Assembly: GCA_035772735.1 (NCBI GenBank)
Contig: JASDFA010000016.1
Location: 175,093,001-175,157,000, forward strand
DNA: 64,000 nt
Source: Datura wrightii
Taxonomy: Eukaryota; Streptophyta; Magnoliopsida; Solanales; Solanaceae
Direction: 5' to 3'
Notes under the pieces: generated by a model
Database searches by the model: none
Seen by the model: the letters and a program-made list of their open reading frames with translations, nothing else
Told to the model about the DNA's origin: nothing
Made by a program: the position numbers and the translations under genes
Part shown: positions 11,679-20,897 of the stretch, one piece after another
Numbering within the stretch: position 1 is the first letter of the stretch
Layout: each line of letters opens with the position of its first letter

Positions 11679-13103
11679 ATGCGGCCTCAAGGTGGTTTCC
11701 CTTCCTCTAATAGAGGAGGAGGTAGAGGAAGAAGAGGAGCTCAAATAAGCAGAGATAATATTCTTGCTCAAATTGGAAATCAAAGGCTAATAGCCGCAAA
11801 TATTACAACCACTTCTACTAGAGCAAGCACTTCGACTGGAATATCTGGAGTAAGTGCAAATAATCAATTATACCAATAATTTCTGGATTTTATACAATCC
11901 CAGCAGCCACAAAGAGATGCTTCACCTTCATACTCTGCAGTAACAAATGAAGAAATTAATGAAGCTGCAAAAGTATATGAAAAAAATGAAAAAACAGAGG
12001 TAATATTCCTCATAGAACCAAGGGACTTGCAATGGAAGGATGACCCTTGGCAGATAATGCAAAGGTACTGTGATACAACATCATATGCTGTCCCTACCTA
12101 CAAATATCGTATGCACTATGAGAGCATACTCTCATCTATGGGGTCTGTTGAATTCCAACATTTTTACCTCGCCAATACTAGAAAAGTTTATAACTTTTCA
12201 AAATTCATTATAAAGAAGATTGTCACCCCAGAAGAATGGGGAATAAGCACAATGAAAGATAGAGAATATACTCATCCAGAACAACAGGTAAAAGTAAAGT
12301 TCAATTATTGGGACTATATTGATGGCTTTAATAAAGCTCTGTTATATGAGAATGCTAATAAGAAGTATTCATGGTTCATAAAAATATGCTCTAATAATTT
12401 CAAGAATCAGATACCAAATTGGTTTGGAAAATGGTGGACTCTATATGGACCAAGTATCAACATTTTACCAGAATAGTTCAAGAGCTTATATGCTGAATGG
12501 GTGGATATTTCACCTAGATTAATAAAGTTACAACAAGAAGATATATATTTTGAGGGAATATCCTCAATATATTTCTTTATTGAATTTTCGATTCCGTGGA
12601 TCATGAAATGGACAATTGAAGTTCAAAACACGGAAGAAGGATTTCCATGCCTAAAAAAAATTTTTTATATAAAATTTTGGAGTAAATTACTCCACAAGGA
12701 TGCGGAAGGAAAAATCCCTGGACAGGAGTTAATAGACTCTATCAAAAATTCCATTGAAATAGGGAAAAAATAATCTCAGATGATATCTGATAAGGAAGAA
12801 ATGAGCCCCTTTAAACAAATTTCCAGAAAATTTAAAATGAAAAAGGGAGCGATTTCCAAAATAGAACTGATTGCTTCATACATGCAAGAAGTTAAGAAAG
12901 ACTTGGCAAAAAATTTAGGGATGGAAATTCCAGACAATATGTCCAAAATCACTTCTTCAAATGAAGATGAAGAAAACTGTCTAGCAGGAGAATCCCAGAG
13001 TGTTCATAGCACTGAGGAGATGGACATAGAATCATTTCTTCGGCAATTCAAAAATCAGTCGGAAGAATCTTCCACGTCAAGAGAAGGACAAATGAAAAAG
13101 TAA
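11679..13103 (+). pseudogene. pararetrovirus copy A ORF3: RG-rich, tryptophan-rich protein of unknown function
   Basis: One frame of 475 codons starting at the ATG at 11679, broken only by in-frame stops at 11877, 12474 and 12771, with no frameshift. The N-terminus is Gly/Arg-rich (NRGGGRGRRG), suggesting RNA binding. The middle holds a conserved block that copy B shares: DPWQI, AEFQH-like EFQHFY, VYNFSKFIIKK, EEWGIS, YWDYI, IPNWFGKWWTLYGP and FFIEFSIPWI. The C-terminus is charged and acidic. It starts 23 bases after the RNase H stop. By position (after RT, before the intergenic region) it matches the place of the translation activator/inclusion-body gene of caulimoviruses, but I see no similarity to that family or to 30K movement proteins. 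Function unknown. Confidence 0.75.
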
Positions 13104-13791
13104 AAGAAGAAGAAGACAATGAAGAAAAGGACAATCAGCTTTTATAAAAGTTGAAAATATCTGTAGCCTTTAATAAAGCATTAGGACCCCATGTCGGTCC
13201 AATTATTTAATATGATGTAAGCAATGATGTATTTTATTTTGATTCTTTCTTATTGATCCGCCTATATAAGGATCAATTTTATTTAAGAAGAGGCAGTCTT
13301 TAGCCAACCCTGCTTTGTATTCTTCAATCCTCTCTCCTGTAAATTTTCTTTCTGAAATAAAAAGTTGTAAATTTCTCTACTTTTGGAACTGGAGTCTACG
13401 TACAAGGTATTAATTTTCTTATCTTGAATATTTTAAATCTTTTAATATCGGATTAGCCTAAATGATAGGCTAAACACCTGTGTTGGACTGATAACACGCT
13501 AGACATCAGTAATATGGAAATGATCTCTTAATTGAGAAAAGTTTCATTCCGGTGATTCCGAGGTCGAGTTTTGAGGTTGAGTTACTGTAGCCCCGATAAT
13601 GATAAAAGCCTGTGCTTTGCATGGTAGCCCCTGTTGAGCCCGTGTTAGCCGTGTGGAAGACGTTGTTAGGGCATTAATGGGGTGAGTTTAGGCCTTATCA
13701 TTTTCTGAGTTGCAGCCAACTTGTAAAAGGACCTCTAAGCTGTAAAAGTTCTTGCTATAATCATATTAGCAGTCTTGTTTTCAGTATCACT
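13104..13791 (+). promoter_or_regulatory. pararetrovirus promoter and leader between copies A and B
   Basis: Intergenic region ending at the first ORF of copy B. A small hairpin GGACC...GGTCC lies at 13184-13200 and a TATA box TATATAA at 13263-13269. AATAAA at 13356-13361 is about 90 bases further, the close TATA/poly(A) spacing expected for a terminally redundant pararetrovirus RNA. A perfect 8 bp hairpin with a 5-base loop (TTAGCCTA/TAGGCTAA) is at 13453-13473. The rest, to 13791, is a ~520-base leader with short ATGs and GC-rich patches. Which of the two copies it came from is unclear, because it follows copy A but leads into copy B. Confidence 0.7.
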
Positions 13792-16700
13792 ATGAAAGAA
13801 ATTAATAAATTAATTTCTCAAAATAATTATCCGAGTTTATATGCTAAAATTTTAGGAGAACATATTACTTCTCTTGATTCAAAAATTGATGAATTATCTG
13901 CTTTGGTTAAAAAATTTGTTACTTCTAAGTTGGAAAATTCCATGGTTATACATTCAGGACAAGTTAAATTTGATTCTTCCCCATCATCTAGTGCTACGAG
14001 ACTACCTCCGTCCATCCAGAGACCAATAGTGGTAGATGGATTTCGGTTTAGAGCACAGGAGGAATTAGGAAAAATGATAGATGAAAAACTAGCTAAACTA
14101 GACTTAAAACCCTTAAATCTAGCTTCTGAATTTTCTGATGATATTCAGGATCCTTTGAAAGATCATAAGGAAGTAATTTCGTCTGAGCTTAATAAGCTTA
14201 GAAAAATTGGAAGTCGTTATGGGGGAAAGTATGCTGATAAACCTCGTATGAATACCCATTATTATCCAAGACCTACTCCACAAGATGTTTTAGTGGAAGA
14301 AAGAGATTGGAATCAAACTAATACTAGTTATGAAGGAAATGCCATTTATGAATGGAACCTAGATGGACTGACTGATAGGCAGATTAGCATATTAATTCAT
14401 AGAATGATGATGTACTCTACTATCTGTAGAGCCACGAGTAATGGAAATACCGACCCAGTGATATGTAGAATGATTGTCGCAGGATTTACTGGACAATTAA
14501 GAGGTTGGTGGGAAAACTTTTTATCCTTAGCTGATAGAGAAGTCATTTATAAGGCCACTACTTCAAGCCCAGGAGTGGATATCTTTGGAAAAGAATTACC
14601 AGCAAATAGACCTGATGCGGTTTATACATTAATACTTACCATTATAGAACATTTTAGTGGTAGATTTACCAATGTATATGAAAATATTCGTACCATGTTA
14701 AATGGACTTAAGTGTAGACACTTAGGTGAATTTCGATGGTACAAAGATACATTTCTTAGTAGGGTTATGGATCTACTCGAAAGTAATTCTGATCATTGGA
14801 AGGCAAAATTTATAGACGGTTTGCCTTATTTGTTTGCAGAAAGAGTAAGAAAAACTCTTAGAGGAAATAATACTCAAATTCCTTATAATGTCTATACATA
14901 TGGGACGCTTATTGGTGTATGTACACAGGAAGGATTAAATCTGTGTAATGAATTAAGATTAAGCCAACAATTAAAAAGACAGAGACTAACTGAAAAGAAT
15001 CAGTTAGGAGATTTTTGCGATCAGTTTGCAATGGGAGATATTCCTTCTAAAAGGAAAAAGAATGATAAAGGAAAAAATTACCAAAGGAAAGGTAAGAGAT
15101 ATGGACGAAGGTCGAAAGAAGAACGTGAAGAACGCAAAAGATATAGAAAAGAAAAAAGATTTGTTAGAAACAGATCAAAAAGAGATTTGCAGAATACCAA
15201 ATGTTATAGATGCGGTAAATTTGGTCACATTGCTCCTAATTGCAAAAAGGAAAAGTTAAAAACTTTGGCCTTAGAATTAGATGATAAGTATAAGGACCAG
15301 CTCCTTAAGGTTATAGAAGAAACTTCGGTAGAAGAATATGATAGCAATTCTTCTGAGGTTTATGATTCTGATGATTCTGTGCAATTACTTGATTTTGATA
15401 ATTCTGACAGTGATACTTGTCATAATTGTGAACCTGAAAATTGTACTTGTAATATGGATTTGTATAAATTACAATCACAATTTTAAAATTTTGAAATTAA
15501 ACCTATTAGTTCTGATAATATTTTAGAATTATTAAAGGAAGTCAATGATAATAATCTTCGAGAAAAGATTATTACCATGGCCTCTAGTTCTTCAAAATCA
15601 GCAGATAAGCCAGTTCAAATTAAAAAAAACATTTTTAATGAAACTCCGTATACTTTTGCAGAAGTGCAAAAAAGGCTTTTACAAAAAAATCAATCAAAAG
15701 TTCATAGTCATGATTCTTCTATGGATGATTTAAAAATTGAGGTTGAAAAACTCAAAAATGAAATTAAATCTCTTAAACAAAATAAGATGATTTTAGATCA
15801 TAGAGTAACCCAGTTAGAAAATTCTAACTCTGAGTTACCTGTTGACATTAAGAAAAAAGGAATTTATATACCCGAGGAAGAGAATGATTTTTCTGAATCT
15901 TCTACACAAATTATTTTAAACCCAGAAAATGATATATTTCTTGGAATGATGCAAATAGTTACTACACATAAATGGTATGTAAAATGTACTATTTTAATTG
16001 ATAATAACTTTTCTATAACTGAAACTGCTTTAATAGACAGTGGTGCTGATATTTCGTGTATTCAAGAAGGATTAATTCCAACTAGATATTATTATAAGAC
16101 TTCGCATAATGTTAAATCTGCTTCAGGTAATAAAATGCAAATAGAATACAAATTGCCTAATGCTTATATATGTCAGCAAAAAGTTTGTATTCCTCATTTC
16201 TTTATTCTAATAAAGGATCATTTAAATCCTCCAATTATACTTGGAACCCCTTTTATTCAAGCCATTTACCCATTTACTAGGGTAGATGAAAAGGGTTTCG
16301 AGGCTGTTTATAATGGCGAAAGGATTTCTTTTACATTTATTACTGACCCTATTTCTCGTAATATTAATACTTTGATTAATTCAAAACAAAGTCATTTATA
16401 TTATTTGCAAAATGAAATTTATAGCATGACAATAGATGATACATTAAAGTCTGCTAAAGTTCAGGAAAAAATTAAATTGATTTCTGAACAATTTGCTATA
16501 TCTATTTGTGCTGATCATCCAAGCGCTTTTTGGGATAGGAAAAAGCATGTAGTGTTTCTTCCATATGAAGATTCATTCTCTGAAGATAATATTCCTACAA
16601 AATCTCGGCCCTGTCAAATGAATGCTGAGTTAGTTGAATTTTGCAAAAAGGAGTTTGATAATCTTTTACAAAAAGGCTTGATAAAACCTTCTAAATCTCC

Positions 16701-17883
16701 ATGGTCATGTACTGCATTTTATGTTAATAATGCAGCTGAAAAGGAACGAGGTATGCCTAGATTAGTTATAAACTACAAACCATTAAACAAAGTTTTAAAA
16801 TGGATTAGATATCCAATCCCCAATAAGAAAGATTTACTTTCTCGATTATATGATGCTAATATATTTTCTAAATTTGATTTAAAATCAGGATACTGGCAGA
16901 TACAATTGTTTAAAGAACACACTTATAGAACTACTTTTAATGTTCCATTTGGTCAATACGAATGGAATGTTATGCCATTTGGTTTAAAAAATGCCCCTTT
17001 TGAATTTCAGAAGATTATGAATGATATATTTAATCCTTATATGTATTTTATTATTGTTTATATTGATGATATTCTTATTTTTTCTAAAACATTAGAATTA
17101 CATTATAAACACTTAGATATTTTTAAGAAAATAGTAATTCAAAATGGTTTAGTCATATCAAAACCAAAAATGAGTTTATTTCAAACAAATATAAGATTTC
17201 TTGGTCATTATATTTGCAAAGGTAAGATCACTCCTATACAGCGATCTATTAACTTTGCATCAAAATTTCCTGATGTTATAACTGATAGAACTCAACTACA
17301 AAGATTTCTTGGTAGTTTGAATTATATCTCTCCATTTTACAAAGATTTATCTCGAGATCTAGCCCCTTTATATGATCGTTTAAAGAAAGGTCATAATTTG
17401 CCATGGACTGATAGCCATACTGAATTAGTAAAGAAGGTTAAAGAAAAGGTTAAAACTCTTCCGTGTTTAACTCTTGCTAATCCGTTGTGGAAAAAGATTA
17501 TAGAAACAGATGCATCTAATATTGGTTTTGGGGGAATTCTTAAATAAATAAACCCCAATGATAAAATTGAATATTTGATTAGATATTATTCAGGTAAGTG
17601 GACAGAAGCCCAGAAAAAATATGCCACTGTTGCTCACGAAATGCTTACTATTGTTAAATGTATTTTGAAATTTCAGGATGATTTGTATAATCAGAAGTTC
17701 TTGATAAGAACTGACGCTCAGGCAGTAAAGTTTATGTTTAATAAAGATTTTAAACATGATGCTTCGAAAATGATATTTGCTAGATGGCAAGCTCAATTGA
17801 CACCATTTGATTTTGAAATTGAGTATAAAAAGGGAATTGATAATTCTCTTCCTGATTTTTTATCTCGTGAGTTTATACAATGA
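13792..17883 (+). pseudogene. pararetrovirus copy B: full-length coat-protease-RT-RNase H frame with two stops
   Basis: One frame of 1,363 codons from the ATG at 13792 to TGA at 17881-17883, interrupted only by TAA at codons 565 (15484) and 1252 (17545). Order by codon: N-terminal coiled-coil-like region 1-60; coat/Gag core ~180-420 (GQLRGWWEN, FRWYKDTFLS, FIDGLP); basic region ~430-465; CCHC knuckle CYRCGKFGHIAPNC 471-484; acidic tail to ~560; coiled coil ~620-680; aspartic protease with DSGAD at 749; RT with FDLKSGYWQIQ and YIDD at 1090-1093; RNase H with TDAS from 1240 and SGKW. RT and RNase H would copy viral RNA to DNA, the protease would cut the polyprotein and the coat part would package. 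The knuckle between basic and acidic stretches is typical of caulimovirid coat proteins. No movement protein or integrase is seen. It is broken, so not presumed active. Confidence 0.9.
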
Positions 17884-18137
17884 ATAATTTACCATCATTT
17901 GAACCAATCAAAGATGATTATATTTTACACTGGATATTTCAAAAACAATTGAAGATCGCCAGATTTCATAAAAAGCGTTATCTAACAATGCTAGACAATA
18001 TTAACAAAAATGATATAGATATTAGTCAAGTAATCCAAATGATATCTGATTTTGATAAGACAATAGAAAAACAAAATAAAAGGATAAGACTAATAAGAGG
18101 CATTCATATGCCAAGACATTCAGCAAGTTTAGGATGA
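17880..18137 (+). CDS. 85-codon ORF of copy B, ATGA-coupled on both sides
   Basis: Begins at 17880 so that its ATG overlaps the RNase H stop (ATGA, 17880-17883), and ends at 18135-18137 where ATGA again overlaps the next ORF's start. The product is small, basic and probably helical (QKQLKIARFHKKRYLTMLDN, then DKTIEKQNKRIRLIRG). Tight stop-start overlaps are how caulimovirid genes are often strung on one RNA, so I take it as a real former viral gene, perhaps a virion-associated or coiled-coil protein. I recognise no family. In copy A nothing equivalent is present: only 23 bases separate RNase H from ORF3. It is intact, unlike its neighbours, but its shortness makes that unremarkable. Confidence 0.55.
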   Translation: MNNLPSFEPIKDDYILHWIFQKQLKIARFHKKRYLTMLDNINKNDIDISQVIQMISDFDKTIEKQNKRIRLIRGIHMPRHSASLG

Positions 18138-19624
18138 CTAATAAAGATTGTTTTGTATGTGCTAATAAAATTTGTTTTAGTTGTAGCATGAGGTCACAAT
18201 GACCAGGGTTACGTGCTCCTGATAGAGGAAGAGGACGAGGAAATAGAGGAAGAACAAGAACAAGTTATACAAGTCAAAGTGGAAGTAATGGCTCCACTAA
18301 TACTCCAAGATATGAGAACCCTGTAATACAAAGGGGTGGAAAAACATTGATAAATGAGAAGATTTCTCAAGAAAGAGGAGAATCCTCGAACTCTATAAAA
18401 TTAGAGGATATTCCGAAAGACAGTTCCTTATACGAACATTTGCAGGCATATTTAGCCGCACAGCAGCCAAAGCACAGTGATACATATGCAAAAATGGCTC
18501 AAGATGACTCTGATGATATAAAGAGTTATGAAAAATTGCCAAAAAAGGAAATTATACTTCTTGTAGAAATCAGGTAATTCAATGGCAAAATGATCCATGG
18601 CATATACTGCAAAGATATTTGACAGATAATTTATATTTTCCGGGTGAGTCATACAAAACCCGATCATATTATGAAAATATCTTGATTTCTACTGAAAGTG
18701 CTGAATTTCAGCATTTCAAAGGATTCAATGTTACTGATGAAGTTTATAACTTCTCAAAAATGATTATAAAAAAGGTTATATCCATTGAAGAATGGGGGAT
18801 TTCCTCAATGAAAGAAAGACAGGTGATTCTTAATAAAGTAAGAATCAATTATACTTACTGGGATTATATCCAAGCTTTTAAAACAGTTTTGGTTTATGAC
18901 AATGATAAGCATAAACATACTTGGTTTATAAAAGTATGTGCAAAAATATTCGGGTAATATACCAAATTGGTTCTTAAATTGGTGGACCTATCATGGACCT
19001 ACAGTTGATATTCTACCATCACCATTCAAAGAATTATACAATGAATGGGTACAAGTATCTCCTGAAGTGGATGCTCTATTCAGGGAAAATCATGTCTGTT
19101 GGCCAGAAAAAATTGGTCAAGTCTATTTCTTTTTGGAATTCTCAATCCCATGGATCCATAAATGGACTCCAGAATTCGGATATACCGAAGAACAGATCCC
19201 ATGTTTATACATAGTTTATTATAATAATTTCTGGGATAAATTATTAAAAAAGGATCCAAGCACAGGGCAGTTATATGGTCAAAGTCTTATAGACTTTATT
19301 TCTCAAACAATTAAGACTTATAATTCCAGAAGCAAGACTATATTTGTGGAGGATAATTCTATCAAGTATATGGCTCGAAAAATCAATTTTCAAGAAGGTG
19401 ATAAGGAAGAGTATATAGCTCGATATTTGGATCAAATAAGAAAAAATTTGATGGAAACCATTGAGCAGATTGCAGAAAAATCTGATGCTTCGATGAAGAG
19501 TAATAACAGTCAGGCCAATGATAATGATGACTACTTGAGTTTTATACAAGAACTCAATGATTCGCAAGAACCAGAATCACACGACCCAGAGATAACTGTA
19601 AATCAGGCAGAAGAATTTCTATGA
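18134..19624 (+). pseudogene. pararetrovirus copy B ORF3: CxxC + RG-rich + tryptophan-rich protein of unknown function
   Basis: The start at 18134 overlaps the previous stop (ATGA). The N-terminus has two CxxC pairs (CFVCANKICFSC), then RG repeats (DRGRGRGNRGRTRT), a Ser/Gln-rich linker and the block shared with copy A: DPWHI, EFQHF, VYNFSKMIIKK, EEWGIS, YWDYI, IPNWFLNWWTYHGP, FFLEFSIPWIHKW, IPCLY, FWDKLL. The C-terminus is acidic, ending at 19624. Breaks: TGA at 18200-18202, just before the RG region; a frameshift near 18570 and another near 18945. The part from 18938 to 19624 is open. Copies A and B clearly share this protein although they are diverged, so it was under selection as a viral gene. 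Neither a 30K movement-protein pattern nor a viroplasmin domain is visible to me. Confidence 0.75.
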
Positions 19625-19834
19625 AATTTATCAAAGAAAGAAGGAAAGAAACCGATGGAATAAAATTGAAGACCCCACAGTTCATATTCGGTGGGATCCA
19701 TGATAAAAATGGCAAAGATAGTTGTCACTGTGTAAATAGTAAAGTTGTCACTGTTCATTGATGAATGAACAGTATTTTACTGTAGATTGTCACTGTTCAT
19801 TGATGTTTGAACAGTATTTTCATTTTCTATATAA
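19625..19834 (+). promoter_or_regulatory. pararetrovirus copy B promoter with tandem palindromic repeats
   Basis: Two 34-base repeats (19745-19778 and 19787-19820), 42 bases apart, each contain an inverted repeat. The first, CTGTTCATT-GATG-AATGAACAG (19751-19772), is perfect over 9 bp arms; in the second 7 bp remain. A partial third copy (TTGTCACTGTG) lies near 19723. TATATAA at 19828-19834 follows 8 bases after the second repeat. The layout looks like duplicated upstream activator sites in front of a core promoter. Confidence 0.7.
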
Positions 19835-20590
19835 GAAGGCATTTGCCTTAGCTTTGAGGTAGAAGTTTTTAGTCTTTGTGAAAAAGGTTTTCTCTAGCCT
19901 CTCTCTAGTCTCTCCCTAGAAGAAGAAGTTTTTATAATAAAAGTGTTGTAAAGTTTTAATAAGAAGAAAAAGAAAATCGTCCATCTCTTGGACACAACTC
20001 TGGTGTTGATAGGTACTTTATTTCTCTTTCTTTAATTTCTTTTATTTGCATAAGTCGGATGATATCCGGCTAAGTTCTCTCTCTATATTGAATACAAGCT
20101 TATTAATTGCATATTAATGAGGAATTAAGCCTATTAAAATTCAGAGATTCATTCATAAAGATAATTAACCAATACTATATGACTTCAACCAATGCTGTTT
20201 GAATGCTTAGCTTGGTTCCGAGATGGTGGTACAGTCATTGCAGGTTCTGTAGAATTTCAGATTTGCCTTAGTGGCTACGTCTAGCGTGTGGTGAGAAGCC
20301 CGATTTGTTGTTATGTTTTAAGGGTGATTATATCCCACTGAATCCTTCGGGATGTCCTAGACACATGGTCTCGGAATTCTGCAGTATTTGTATATCCGAC
20401 AGGCCTCTTGCTTGGGTAAAAGTTTTACCATACAGTTAAGATTCAAATCAAATATGGCTTGAGGTTATATAAACAAGGTTATGAGTTTTTATGATTGAAT
20501 CCCTCAATTTTAATCCTTGTTCAAGGATATTAATTTAGCCTAGTTCTGTAGAGGCCGTGCGGACTAACGCCAGCCGCTATAGATCCTGTC
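19835..20590 (+). promoter_or_regulatory. pararetrovirus copy B leader
   Basis: CT- and AG-rich purine/pyrimidine runs follow the TATA box. AATAAA lies at 19936-19941, about 105 bases after it. An 8 bp stem with a 3-base loop (AGTCGGAT/ATCCGGCT) lies at 20053-20071. The remainder is leader-like with no long ORF. It aligns loosely with 13263-13791 (shared GGTA..TTT, TTCCGAG and GTGTGG blocks), so it is the homologous leader of a related but different virus. The right junction with the AT-rich long-TIR element lies near 20590. Confidence 0.6.
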
Positions 20591-20747
20591 GCTGAATGGT
20601 ATACTAAATAACATTAGATTTTGTGACAAATTCATAAAAATATTGTTCTACTTATAATGTTAGTAAATTTAAATAAGAAACTATAAATATCTATATTAAA
20701 AAATAAATATTATGTATAATATAAAAATTATTACATACATGGAGGAT

Positions 20748-20863
20748 TGAAGGGTAAAATAAATATTTTAAGAAGTCAATTAGGATAAAGAAGGGAGAAT
20801 GTCTATTGTTCAAAGTTGAGGGGGAGTTTGATTTTTAAAGCAAAGTTGGGGGGTGAAAACGAT
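20748..20863 (-). repeat. right terminal inverted repeat of the long-TIR element
   Basis: Inverse partner of 7575-7690, with the same order of blocks (CAATTAGGAT, TATTGTTCAAAGTTGAG, GAGTTTGATTTTTAAAG, GGTGAAAACGA). The AT-rich stretch 20590-20747 is the inner arm. With the left arm it leaves an original element of roughly 0.8-0.9 kb once the pararetroviruses are removed. Confidence 0.7.
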
Positions 20864-20897
20864 TTCACCCCCTCCCCACACACATATATACATGTAT

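Noticed and set aside
13770..13795. Possible Met-tRNA primer site CAGTATCACTATG just before the first ORF of copy B
   Set aside because: Only about half the positions match the usual TGGTATCAGAGC and the matching run is short. Candidates with TTCCGAG at ~13555 and ~20215 are no better.
8261..19624. The two copies as LTR retrotransposons
   Set aside because: No integrase follows RNase H, no direct terminal repeats were found, and the coat-type knuckle plus an intergenic promoter with a close poly(A) signal fit a pararetrovirus.
7575..20863. A target-site duplication for the long-TIR element
   Set aside because: The left flank is a TA repeat and the right flank CCCCCTCC, so no matching 8-10 bp pair can be read. 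The superfamily is therefore left open.
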